A stretch of 64,000 nucleotides of DNA from JBCBDX01 sp039822005 (GTDB lineage Bacteria > Pseudomonadota > Alphaproteobacteria > Rhizobiales > Rhizobiaceae). Of the stretch, positions 51,068 to 58,973 are shown one piece after another; positions within the stretch are counted from its first letter, which is position 1; each line of letters opens with the position of its first letter. Position numbers and translations under genes: made by a program. The notes beneath the pieces were generated by a model. The model saw nothing but the letters and a program-made list of their open reading frames with translations, was not told the origin of the DNA and ran no database searches. The DNA lies in contig JBCBMZ010000002.1 of assembly GCA_039822005.1 (NCBI GenBank), forward strand, positions 372,001 to 436,000. Reading direction: 5' to 3'.

Positions 51068-51895
51068 ATGGAAGAGATATTCAAGGCTGACAACTCCAAT
51101 GACGCGCCTTTGGTTTTGGTCAATAAAAAGGAAGGCGTGTTTCGGCTGGAAATGAACCGCCCACCTGCCAATGCGCTTTCCATCGCCATGATGGAGGAGA
51201 TGAAGGCCGAGATCGACAAAGCGGCGACCTCTGATGACGTTCGGGTCATTATTCTGGCGGCCGCCAATCCGGGAAAGCTCTTCTGCGCTGGTCATGATCT
51301 GAAAGAAATGACAGCGCATCGGAAAGACGATGACAAAGGTGCGGCCTTTTACGCGCAAACGTTCAGGCTGTGTGCCGAACTTATGCAAGCCATTGTGAAC
51401 AATCCCAAGCCCGTCATCGCGCAGATTGATGGGCTTGCCACGGCAGCAGGTTGCCAACTCGTTGCCTCCTGCGATTTGGCGATTTGCACCGACACCTCTG
51501 CATTTTGCACGCCCGGCGTGAATATCGGGCTGTTCTGCTCCACGCCCATGGTGGCGTTGACCCGGAACGTGCACCGCAAGCAGGCCATGGAAATGCTGCT
51601 GACCGGCGAAACCATCGATGCATCGACCGCCAAGGAGTTTGGTTTGGTCAATCGGATTGTCCCGCGGCAATATCTGAATCAAGTCATGCAAAAATACGCG
51701 CAAACCATTGCAGCCAAACCACAATCCACACTGACGATAGGCAAACGCGCATTTTATGAGCAGGCGGATATGAATTTGCGCGACGCCTATGATCATACGG
51801 CCATGGTGATGGTGCAAAACATGCTGCATGGTGAGAGCAAGGAAGGCATCGGAGCGTTTCTTGAAAAACGCATGCCTGACTGGAGCAAAGAATGA
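51068..51895 (+). CDS. Enoyl-CoA hydratase/isomerase family protein
   Basis: A 275-residue crotonase-fold enzyme. FCAGHDLKEMTAHR (about 75-88) gives the first oxyanion-hole strand; IAQIDGLATAAGCQLVASCDLAICTD (about 117-142) is the family signature, but Ala replaces the usual catalytic Glu at the position after GLATA, so hydratase activity is not assured. GGAG lies 7 bases before the ATG. It overlaps the CoA-binding protein gene by four bases (ATGA). Confidence 0.88.
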   Translation: MEEIFKADNSNDAPLVLVNKKEGVFRLEMNRPPANALSIAMMEEMKAEIDKAATSDDVRVIILAAANPGKLFCAGHDLKEMTAHRKDDDKGAAFYAQTFRLCAELMQAIVNNPKPVIAQIDGLATAAGCQLVASCDLAICTDTSAFCTPGVNIGLFCSTPMVALTRNVHRKQAMEMLLTGETIDASTAKEFGLVNRIVPRQYLNQVMQKYAQTIAAKPQSTLTIGKRAFYEQADMNLRDAYDHTAMVMVQNMLHGESKEGIGAFLEKRMPDWSKE

Positions 51896-52305
51896 CCGAC
51901 GATGATCTGCGCAAGATTTTGACCAGCACCAAGTCGATCGCGGTGGTGGGAGCATCGCCCAACGAGGCGCGCGCATCGCATCGTGTGACCGGCTTTTTGG
52001 TGTCAAAGGGCTTTCAGGTTTATGCGATCAATCCGGGCCACGCGGGAAAAATCATAAACGGGGCCATGACCTATGCTTCGCTTCACGATTTGCCCAAGCC
52101 AGTCGATATGATCGATGTGTTTCGCGCCTCGCAATTTGTTTCCGACTTGGCGGATGCCGTGCTTGAACTGCCATGGAAGCCGGACGTGTTTTGGACGCAG
52201 TTGGATGTGCGCGACGATGCCGCCGCTGCGCGGCTTTTATCGGCGGGAATCAAAGTCGTCCAAAATCGTTGTCCGGCAATCGAAATGCCAAGACTGGGTT
52301 TGTAA
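51892..52305 (+). CDS. CoA-binding protein (YccU-type Rossmann domain)
   Basis: A 137-residue single-domain protein with the CoA-binding Rossmann fold of the succinyl-CoA synthetase alpha subunit. STKSIAVVGASPNEARASHRV (about 11-31) holds the nucleotide loop and GFQVYAINPG the second strand; it ends with VQNRCPAIEMPRLG, the Cys-containing family motif. The start overlaps the hydratase gene by 4 bases, so they are co-translated. Role unknown. Confidence 0.9.
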   Translation: MTDDDLRKILTSTKSIAVVGASPNEARASHRVTGFLVSKGFQVYAINPGHAGKIINGAMTYASLHDLPKPVDMIDVFRASQFVSDLADAVLELPWKPDVFWTQLDVRDDAAAARLLSAGIKVVQNRCPAIEMPRLGL

Positions 52306-52334
52306 CGAGGGCTTAAAGCAGGGGGGCTGAACGC

Positions 52335-53828
52335 GTGCCTGAACTGGATTTCACCACCGCGCTTTCTGCCGCCGCGCCCTTGATACTTGTGATTGTCGCC
52401 ATGGCGGGCCTTGGATGGTCTGCGGCCGCCGCTGGTGCGCTGGGTCTTGTAGCGGCATCCATAATGGCGCTCCTGGTCTTTGGTTTTGCAACCGATCAAG
52501 TGCCTGATCCGTTCAATGTGGTGGCAGGTATTGCCGCCGAAACCGCCCACTCAACGGCTGCAATCCTTTGGATTATTCTGGCCGCGCTCATCCTGTTTGA
52601 ATATCAAAAGCGCTCCGGCGGTATCCAGCGCATTCGCGAAACACTGGCTTCCTTTACCGATGATCGCCGGATTGAAGCCCTACTGATTGCCTGGTTCTTC
52701 GGGCTGTTTATTGAAGGGGCTGCCGGTTTTGGCACGCCGGTCGCTTTGGCCGCCCCCTTGCTGGTAGGCGTGGGGTTTCCACCCGTTCGGGCCGTTGCCA
52801 TGGCATTGGTGGGGCATGCGGCCGGTGTCCCGTTTGGCGCGGTTGGTACGCCCACCATCGCTCAAATTGACGTTAGCGGGTTGGAGGCAACGCCGCTGGC
52901 TGGCATGATTGCCGCCATCAATATTATCATCGGGTTGGGCCTCTTGATCGTGTTGATGCGTATGGCTGATGACCGGCCGCTCGAACGACGCGACTTCATC
53001 ATGGCAGCGCTCGCCGCCGTCTGCTTCATGGTTCCCTATCTGTCGCTGGCCCGGTTCACGGGGCCGGAATTGCCTGCGCTCGCCGGCGGCTTGATTGGTG
53101 TCGTTGCGTTTCTCGCCATTTTGCGCGCGCGTTCTGCGATCCGGCCGGTCCCGTTGCGCCCGCTCGTACCGGATTTGGTGCCCTACTTTATTTTGGTTGT
53201 ATTGATCTTGCTGACCCGGCTTATCGCGCCACTCAAGCAGTCGTTGAACGGACTCGCTCTCAAATGGGACCTGTTTGATGTCTTTTCCGGCGTTTTCGCG
53301 CCCCTTTATCATCCCGGTACACTGATGATGGCCGCTATTGCGTTTGGTGCATTGTTGTTTGGGCGATCCGGTCTGGTTCTGCCATCGGTCGGCGCAGCGT
53401 TGAAAAGGCTCTTGCCTGTGGGCATCGCGCTAGTGCTCATGTTGGCCCTCTCGCGCACCATGGTGCACACGGGGATGATCGACACGATGGCGCAGACCGC
53501 TGCGCTAACCGGCGCCGTTTGGCCGCTTTTTGCGCCACTGGTCGGATCGCTGGGTACTTTTGTGTCTGGATCGGCCACCACATCCAACATCCTCTTTACC
53601 GATTTTCAGCTCTCGACAGCCAACGCGATCGGCTTGCCCAATATTGCGATGGTTGCCGCACAGGGTGTTGGCGCCGCAATTGGCAACCTGATAGCCCCGC
53701 ACAACATCATCGCCGGTTGCGCGACGGTCGGCTTGGTCGGGAGGGAAGGGGCCATCATGCGCCAGACAGTACCCGTCGTATTGGCGGGGCTGCTCGTGTG
53801 CGGGCTCATCGTCTTGGCATTGGTGTAA
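52335..53828 (+). CDS. lctP: L-lactate permease (LctP family)
   Basis: A 497-residue inner-membrane carrier for L-lactate and related 2-hydroxy acids, with about 12 segments. IEGAAGFGTPVALAAPLLVGVGFPP (about 123-147) and GHAAGVPFGAVGTPT (about 154-168) are family hallmarks, as is GTFVSGSATTSNILFTDFQ near the end (about 408-426). The start is GTG preceded by AGGGGGG. It lies 29 bases after the CoA-binding gene on the same strand. No lactate dehydrogenase is in the window. Confidence 0.92.
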   Translation: MPELDFTTALSAAAPLILVIVAMAGLGWSAAAAGALGLVAASIMALLVFGFATDQVPDPFNVVAGIAAETAHSTAAILWIILAALILFEYQKRSGGIQRIRETLASFTDDRRIEALLIAWFFGLFIEGAAGFGTPVALAAPLLVGVGFPPVRAVAMALVGHAAGVPFGAVGTPTIAQIDVSGLEATPLAGMIAAINIIIGLGLLIVLMRMADDRPLERRDFIMAALAAVCFMVPYLSLARFTGPELPALAGGLIGVVAFLAILRARSAIRPVPLRPLVPDLVPYFILVVLILLTRLIAPLKQSLNGLALKWDLFDVFSGVFAPLYHPGTLMMAAIAFGALLFGRSGLVLPSVGAALKRLLPVGIALVLMLALSRTMVHTGMIDTMAQTAALTGAVWPLFAPLVGSLGTFVSGSATTSNILFTDFQLSTANAIGLPNIAMVAAQGVGAAIGNLIAPHNIIAGCATVGLVGREGAIMRQTVPVVLAGLLVCGLIVLALV

Positions 53829-53857
53829 AATGGTTTGATCCGGCCAGTAACGGACCA

Positions 53858-54727
53858 TTAGCGACCGTTGGCATGTGTACGACTGCCGCGGTTATCCAGC
53901 GTACCAAGGCCGATCGTTTCCAACAAGTCGCCATCGAAATCTTCAAACTCGCGCTGAGAAAAGTCATCGCGGTCAGTTCTGCCCTTGTCGCTTCTCGAAC
54001 CGGGATCCCAGTTTTCCATACTTTCATGGGGATCAACGAACATGTCGTCTGTCGGTCTGGCGCTATAGTCCGGCTTTTCTTCCGATGACCGGGAAAAACT
54101 GTTCAGATATTCGCGGGCTGAAGTGATCGCACTGTCCAGTTGTTCGCGACCCGCGGCAATCGCACTGTCCAGTTTTTCACGGCCTGTCTGAGCCAGTTCC
54201 TTGCTCTTTTCCACGAAACTGTTGAACGCGTCGCGCCCCTTGTCGAGATATGAATAGGTCACTTTGTGATTGGTTTTGTCTTCACCTTCAAAGTCGCCCC
54301 CTTCATTGACAAACTTGCCTTCCTGCCACTCATTTTTTTCCGACCCGAACTTGCGCTCCACATAGTTTTTGACTTCCTGCGTGATGTTAAGCTCAACCGT
54401 ATCCACGGCGGCGCGATAGCTGGCATTGCCCAACGCACGCGCATGTGCCTGCGCAGACGTTTTAAAAGTCTCCCAGTCGATGCCAGCCTTGTCGTTGACG
54501 CCGGCGCTTTGTTCGGTGCTGGAGCGCTCACTGGTGTCCGTATTTTGATGAGTATCGCGTTCAACTTCTGTGCCATCTTTGCCGCTGTCGGCGGCTTCGT
54601 TGCTGCGCGCACCATCACTTTCCGCCGGCGTTTCTTTTCCGGCGGAGATTTCCTCCTGGTAGCGCGTGTACAGACGACCGACGAAATAGCCTGCACGAAC
54701 AGCCGTGAACGGACTTACAAAAATCAC
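53858..54727 (-). CDS. Acidic helical protein of unknown function, paralogue A
   Basis: A 289-residue hydrophilic protein with a short hydrophobic or amphipathic start (AVRAGYFVGRLYTRYQEEI, 9-27), an acidic Ser/Asp/Glu linker (28-75), a conserved block ASYRAAVDTVELNITQEVKNYV (about 102-123), a helical repeat part (REKLDSAIAAGREQLDSAITSAREYL, about 185-211) and an acidic tail. It shares RxGYF..R...RY.E and YRAAVDTVEL with the protein at 55205-55927 (RLGYFATRTALRYEEAL, WRAAVDTVEM), so the two are diverged paralogues. GTG start with AAGGA upstream. No family recognised. Confidence 0.75.
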   Translation of the reverse strand: MIFVSPFTAVRAGYFVGRLYTRYQEEISAGKETPAESDGARSNEAADSGKDGTEVERDTHQNTDTSERSSTEQSAGVNDKAGIDWETFKTSAQAHARALGNASYRAAVDTVELNITQEVKNYVERKFGSEKNEWQEGKFVNEGGDFEGEDKTNHKVTYSYLDKGRDAFNSFVEKSKELAQTGREKLDSAIAAGREQLDSAITSAREYLNSFSRSSEEKPDYSARPTDDMFVDPHESMENWDPGSRSDKGRTDRDDFSQREFEDFDGDLLETIGLGTLDNRGSRTHANGR

Positions 54728-54859
54728 GGGGTGTCCTTGGGTTTACGGACTTGAAAAAGACATAAAGTTTATCCGCTACAATGCCCAACAAGCGTGTTCG
54801 CAATGGGGCAAAAGCGGAAAATGTAAGCAATCAGCCAGGTTTTACCCACTTTTCGGCGT

Positions 54860-55180
54860 CTAGGGTACGTTAGCGTTGGGATAAGTGAGCTGAAGGATCT
54901 TTAATCCCCTTGCCACAATATCCTCATCATCAAGCACGGACAGGTCTTTGGCAGGTTGCGCGCCGTTAAATGCCAACACGATCGGTTCGCCAAGGCAGGA
55001 GTACAAATCGAGCCATTGATTGAACTGGCCCGGCAGTAAATCGTTTTGCGGAGTGACAATCCACATCTTGCCTACATCCCAGAAAACGTCGTTGAAACTG
55101 AGATAGAGCTTGTCGATGAGCCCAAAGCCGAGCTGGTCGATGGCTGCTTGTTTGCTGTTGGGTAATTTTATCCGATGCAA
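54860..55180 (-). pseudogene. Flavin amine oxidase fragment
   Basis: A 106-codon open frame that matches only an internal part of flavin-containing (mono- or polyamine) oxidases: KQAAIDQLGFGLIDKLYLSF, then VFWD, PIVLAFNGAQPAKDLSVLDDEDIVARGLKIL. The FAD-binding N-terminus and the C-terminal GxG region are both missing and stop codons bound it (TAG shortly upstream, TAG at 54860), so it is a remnant of a roughly 450-residue gene. It sits between the two paralogues, its 5' edge within about 30 bases of the stop codon of paralogue B, as expected for a rearrangement or deletion scar. Confidence 0.7.
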
Positions 55181-55204
55181 AAGTAGCGCGCCAGCACTGG
55201 TAGT

Positions 55205-55927
55205 CTATCGAGAGCGCTCGTTGGATCGCTCGTCAAGTGCGGCGCTGAATTCACCGACTGCCGCCGCGACTGTGTTTGAATTGCCAGCGGAACGGTTGTC
55301 CCAAACTACTTCAATGTGTGTGTCGGTAGTCGGCTGCTCACGATGTACGGGTTGCCTTTCATTCGTTTCAATTGAGCTTGCGTAAGCAACCCCGTCGTTT
55401 TGCTGCAATTCGCGGCTCGTCTCTTTATTGACCTTTGAATCGTGCAGCGATCCATCTTCGCCCTCAAGGTCTCGATCGGCGAAATCGTAATCCAACTTGG
55501 GTCTGGCTGCACCATAGGCATTTTTATCTGACACTTGGTTTTGTACCGGCCGCCTGCCGCCGAGCTCGTCCCCTAGATTAACCCAAGTTGGGGTTAAACT
55601 ATGTGTGGTATGCATTTCTACAGTATCAACTGCCGCCCGCCACACCGCGCTGCCAAATGCGGCAACCCGTTCGCGAAAACTTGGTTTGTAGTTTGCGTAC
55701 CCGTTTTCTTCAGGTGCCGCAGATTGGTCATTTGCCCCTGCAGCGGAAGCCGTCCGCTCTTTTTCAGCCTCAGGTGACTTGTCAGGTTCGTCGTCGAGTT
55801 CCGATGCCCCGTATTTATTTTGATAATTGATTTGCAGCGCCTCTTCATATCGAAGCGCAGTTCGCGTAGCGAAATAACCTAGTCGATATGTGACGTATCC
55901 GATCAAAGTAGAAGCTTGGCTTGGCAA
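55205..55927 (-). CDS. Acidic protein of unknown function, paralogue B
   Basis: A 240-residue protein: short amphipathic start (LIGYVTYRLGYFATRTALRYEEAL, 8-31), acidic linker (about 40-75), the block FGSAVWRAAVDTVEMHTT (about 91-108) shared with paralogue A, and an acidic, Asn/Thr-rich tail with KLDYDFADRDLEGEDG. The shared blocks are in the same order and spacing as in paralogue A, while the linkers and tails have diverged. The start codon is uncertain (TTG 55927 or a later TTG). No family recognised; the first block may bind membranes. Confidence 0.65.
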   Translation of the reverse strand: MPSQASTLIGYVTYRLGYFATRTALRYEEALQINYQNKYGASELDDEPDKSPEAEKERTASAAGANDQSAAPEENGYANYKPSFRERVAAFGSAVWRAAVDTVEMHTTHSLTPTWVNLGDELGGRRPVQNQVSDKNAYGAARPKLDYDFADRDLEGEDGSLHDSKVNKETSRELQQNDGVAYASSIETNERQPVHREQPTTDTHIEVVWDNRSAGNSNTVAAAVGEFSAALDERSNERSR

Positions 55928-55995
55928 TCCTCAGTTGGGGCCGAAATTTTAGTTGGAGGAATTGTTGCAAATGTGGCCGTGCATTTTTCCTTTAT

Positions 55996-56496
55996 TTAGG
56001 CTTGGCCCAACCCTTCCTCGATCAAGGCCTCCACATTGAGCGGCACATTGTACATCAGCAAATTGCCCGCATCATCGCGCGGCCACTCTTCACGTGGGCG
56101 GTCACGGTAAAGCTCCAACCCATTGCCATCCGGGTCATTCAGATAAACCGCCTCGCTGACGCCGTGGTCGGATGCGCCGGTCAGTCTGTAGCCCGCTTGG
56201 CGGACGCGGTCGATGACTTGGCCAAGCGACGATCGGTCAGGATAGAGAAAGGCCACGTGAAACAGGCCAGTGTGACCCGGCGGTGGCGGCGTCCCGCCAG
56301 TGCTGTCCCATGTGTTAAGACCCAGATCGTGATGGTAATCATCGAAAGAAAGAAAAGCCGCCTGATTGCCATAGCGTGCCATGACATTCATCCCGATGAT
56401 ATCGCGGTAAAAGCGGACCGAGCGTTCTAGATCTGAAACCTTCAGATGTCCGTGTCCAACGCGGGTGCCAGATTCGCCGAGACTTTTCTGCGCCAT
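55996..56496 (-). CDS. VOC-family (glyoxalase/dioxygenase-like) protein
   Basis: A 166-residue vicinal oxygen chelate protein. The first metal His is in VGHGHLKVSDLERSVRFYRDIIGM (about 13-36), a second in GLFHVAFLYPD (about 76-86) and the acidic ligand in DPDGNGLELYRDRP (about 120-133). It resembles the single-domain extradiol-dioxygenase-like members. Its substrate is unknown and it has no operon partners; the repeat-protein gene upstream is divergent. Confidence 0.87.
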   Translation of the reverse strand: MAQKSLGESGTRVGHGHLKVSDLERSVRFYRDIIGMNVMARYGNQAAFLSFDDYHHDLGLNTWDSTGGTPPPPGHTGLFHVAFLYPDRSSLGQVIDRVRQAGYRLTGASDHGVSEAVYLNDPDGNGLELYRDRPREEWPRDDAGNLLMYNVPLNVEALIEEGLGQA

Positions 56497-56835
56497 AGCT
56501 CAACGCCTTTCATCTTTTTCTTGATGCCTCATATCGGACGAACTCGATGCAAATGAAATACCCGCGAAAATTGAAATATTGTTTTCGATAAGTGAACAAT
56601 GACGTTATCCGATTGATCTGGTCTTCGGCCGTTCGCACGTTTGGCGGTGATAGCGTATTGCTTTTGGTGCCGCGGGGCGGCGGCCTTAAAATTGCACCAA
56701 CTCACCAATATGTTTTTAGCTGGCACGAAAAATTTGACATGCCGAGAACCAGCTGCGGCGCTGGGCGGGCATGTCCTGAAACAATAGCGAAAAACAAGAA
56801 TTTAAAAACTGCAATTATTATTCAAAGGATTTGAG
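56497..56835. other. Intergenic stretch, no gene seen
   Basis: Holds the divergent promoters of the VOC gene and the repeat-protein gene. A short plus-strand open frame (56592-56834) has no ribosome-binding site or family match. Base composition is more AT-rich near both ends. Confidence 0.5.
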
Positions 56836-57168
56836 ATGGCTGACAAAAGAAGTATTGAAGAAGTTAGCTCAGTTGATGAGTTGGGTAGCGACATGAGACG
56901 CATGCGCATGACCGAGGAACAGCGCGGCACCACACGTGACGCGAGCGAGATTTCTGACGGTAGTGATGTCGATGAGCCGGCTGCGCAGCGCATGCGCATG
57001 ACCGAGGAACAGCGTGGTACCACACGTGGCGCGAGTGAGATTTCTGACGGTAGTGATGTCGATGAGCCGGCTGCGCAACGCATGCGCATGACTGATGACA
57101 GAACCAGCAACCTCCCGGACTTAGGTTTTGATGATCGTGGCGGCCGAAGCGCCGGACTTGGCGACTAA
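56836..57168 (+). CDS. Tandem-repeat acidic protein of unknown function
   Basis: A 110-residue, highly charged protein with no membrane segment. Residues 22-81 are two almost identical 30-residue repeats (RMRMTEEQRGTTRxASEISD + GSDVDEPAAQ) followed by a third, partial copy (RMRMTDDR). The tail NLPDLGFDDRGGRSAGLGD is Gly/Asp-rich. AAGGA lies 8-10 bases before the ATG. Likely disordered; it could be an effector, adaptor or scaffold, but no homologue is recognised. The repeats differ by one residue and a few bases, so duplication was recent. Confidence 0.7.
   Translation: MADKRSIEEVSSVDELGSDMRRMRMTEEQRGTTRDASEISDGSDVDEPAAQRMRMTEEQRGTTRGASEISDGSDVDEPAAQRMRMTDDRTSNLPDLGFDDRGGRSAGLGD
56899..57098 (+). 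repeat. 90-base tandem repeats in the acidic repeat protein gene
   Basis: Copies at 56899-56988 and 56989-57078, then a partial copy from 57079. The first two differ at only a few bases and at one amino acid (Asp versus Gly after TTR). Copy number may vary between strains by slippage or unequal recombination. Confidence 0.9.
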
Positions 57169-57326
57169 GCGTGCAAAAACCTGTTTGGCTTGGGCCGAAA
57201 TGCGCGCCATGGGCCCTTTTGCGCAATTTCATTCCAGCTCAACTAACCCTCTGACAAAAAACTTCTTTGCGTGCTGGTGTGTTCTGAAACATAAGGCTGG
57301 AAACATAATCGCGGAGGGATATTCCA

Positions 57327-58607
57327 ATGTCACAAGGTTTCGACACACTTGCCATTCATGCGGGCGCCCAGCCTGACCCAACCACCGGCGCGCGGGTCAC
57401 GCCGATCTACCAAACCACAGCATTCCAGTTCCGTGACACAGATCATGCGGCCAAGCTCTTTGGTCTTCAGGAATTCGGCAATATCTACACCCGGATCATG
57501 AACCCCACGCAGGCGGTTCTGGAAGAAAAGATCGCGGCCCTTGAAGGCGGCACCGCCGCACTGGCCGTCGCGTCCGGCCACGCGGCACAACTTTTGATTT
57601 TCCATACTATCATGCAGTCTGGCGAGAATTTCATCGCGTCAAAACGCCTGTATGGCGGTTCGATCAACCAATTCGGACAGGCGTTCAAAAACTTTGACTG
57701 GCAGGTGCGTTGGGCTAATATGGACGATGCCGATGCCGTCGAAGCGCAAATCGATGACAAGACCAAAGCCATCTTCTGTGAAAGCCTTGCCAATCCGGGC
57801 GGTGTCATCACAGACATCGAAAAGATTGCCGCCATCGCCCACAAGCATGGCATCCCGCTCATCGTGGATTCGACCATGGCAACCCCTTACTTGGTGCGTC
57901 CCATCGAGCACGGTGCTGACATTGTCGTGCACTCCCTGACAAAATTCATCGGCGGTCACGGTAACTCTATGGGTGGGGTCATTGTTGATGGCGGCACGTT
58001 CGACTGGTCGGCGACGAAGGGAAAATATCCGATGCTTTCCGAACCTCGCGAAGAGTATGCCGGCGTTGTGCTGCATCAGGCTGTCGGCAATATCGCCTTT
58101 GCCATTGCCTGCCGCGTTTTGGGTTTGCGTGACTTTGGCCCGGCCATCTCACCGTTCAACGCGTTCCAAATTTTGACCGGCGCGGAAACGCTGGGTCTGC
58201 GCATGCAGCGCCATTGCGATAATGCGTTGGCGGTTGCCGAGTATCTGCAAGGGCACGACGCGGTTTCGTGGGTGCGTTATGCGGGCCTTGAAGGCGACGA
58301 CTACAACGCGCTGCAGAAAAAATATCTGCCCAATGGTGCCGGATCTGTTTTCACGTTCGGCCTGAAGGGCGGCTACGATGCCGGCGTCAAGTTTGTCGAG
58401 GGCCTCGGCATGTTCTCGCATCTAGCCAACATTGGCGACACACGCTCGCTTGTCATTCATCCGGCTTCAACAACGCACCGCCAGCTCTCCGATGCGCAGC
58501 GCGATGCGGCTGGTGCCGGCAACGATGTAATCCGCGTCTCCATCGGTATCGAAGACAAGGCCGACATTATCGCTGACATTGATCAGGCGCTCGCAAAGGC
58601 TGCCTGA
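57327..58607 (+). CDS. metY: O-acetylhomoserine sulfhydrylase / aminocarboxypropyltransferase
   Basis: Direct sulfhydrylation of O-acetylhomoserine to homocysteine in methionine synthesis. The 426-residue PLP enzyme has Lys206 in VHSLTKFIGGHGNSMGG, and PIYQTTAFQFRDTDHAAKLFGL, GNIYTRIMNPTQAVLEEKIAALEGG near the N-terminus. The 5' region (57169-57326) was checked for a SAM-II-type riboswitch, common before such genes in Alphaproteobacteria, and none was seen. GGAGG lies 8 bases before the ATG. Confidence 0.95.
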   Translation: MSQGFDTLAIHAGAQPDPTTGARVTPIYQTTAFQFRDTDHAAKLFGLQEFGNIYTRIMNPTQAVLEEKIAALEGGTAALAVASGHAAQLLIFHTIMQSGENFIASKRLYGGSINQFGQAFKNFDWQVRWANMDDADAVEAQIDDKTKAIFCESLANPGGVITDIEKIAAIAHKHGIPLIVDSTMATPYLVRPIEHGADIVVHSLTKFIGGHGNSMGGVIVDGGTFDWSATKGKYPMLSEPREEYAGVVLHQAVGNIAFAIACRVLGLRDFGPAISPFNAFQILTGAETLGLRMQRHCDNALAVAEYLQGHDAVSWVRYAGLEGDDYNALQKKYLPNGAGSVFTFGLKGGYDAGVKFVEGLGMFSHLANIGDTRSLVIHPASTTHRQLSDAQRDAAGAGNDVIRVSIGIEDKADIIADIDQALAKAA

Positions 58608-58621
58608 TCCCCGGCAAGTTT

Positions 58622-58644
58622 GATCTGGCGCAATGCGCCAGATC
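58622..58644 (+). terminator. Terminator-like hairpin after metY
   Basis: Perfect 10-base stem GATCTGGCGC / GCGCCAGATC with loop AAT, 14 bases past the metY stop. No T run follows, so it may act as a processing or partial termination hairpin. Confidence 0.45.
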
Positions 58645-58688
58645 ACTATGGGTGCACACTGTCGCCAATGTATGAAGAGGTGTGCACC

Positions 58689-58970
58689 ATGATAAACCGT
58701 ATTGCGCTGTTGGGTATCCTTTGCGCGCTGCCTTTTGCAGCACTGGCCCAATCCACCGATCCCGCTTGGCTCGACAATTTGGGCGCTCAGCTTGCTGACG
58801 AGCAGGAGTGCAATGTTGAGTATTATGTCAATGTGCGCGAAAGCGGTGTTGCCGGTCGTCGCACTTATGAAGCGCGCGCCCAATGTACCGACGGGCGCCA
58901 ATTTGATGGCGCGCGCACCGAACCTGATACGACATTTGCGATCAGTGCATGCGGTGCGCAAGTTTGCTAG
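58689..58970 (+). CDS. Small secreted Cys-containing protein
   Basis: A 93-residue protein with a Sec signal (MINRIALLGILCALPFAALA). The mature 70-residue part has four Cys (ECNVEY, QCTDGR, SACGAQVC), probably two disulphides, and a compact beta-rich look. GAGG lies 8 bases before the ATG. No family recognised. It follows metY and is convergent with the P450 gene, ending three bases from its stop. Confidence 0.72.
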   Translation: MINRIALLGILCALPFAALAQSTDPAWLDNLGAQLADEQECNVEYYVNVRESGVAGRRTYEARAQCTDGRQFDGARTEPDTTFAISACGAQVC

Positions 58971-58973
58971 ACG

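Noticed and set aside
51044..52006. 320-codon minus-strand frame opposite the enoyl-CoA hydratase gene
   Set aside because: The plus-strand gene has the crotonase motifs and a good ribosome-binding site; the reverse frame is a shadow.
56592..56834. 80-codon frame upstream of the repeat-protein gene
   Set aside because: No ribosome-binding site and the composition looks non-coding.
56802..57232. Minus-strand frames of 102 and 122 codons opposite the repeat-protein gene
   Set aside because: Mirror of the tandem repeats; the plus-strand frame has the ribosome-binding site and a sensible charged protein.
57169..57326. SAM-II-type riboswitch before metY
   Set aside because: The expected conserved core with its pseudoknot strings is not present in this leader; only a weak GGGCC/GGCCC hairpin is seen.
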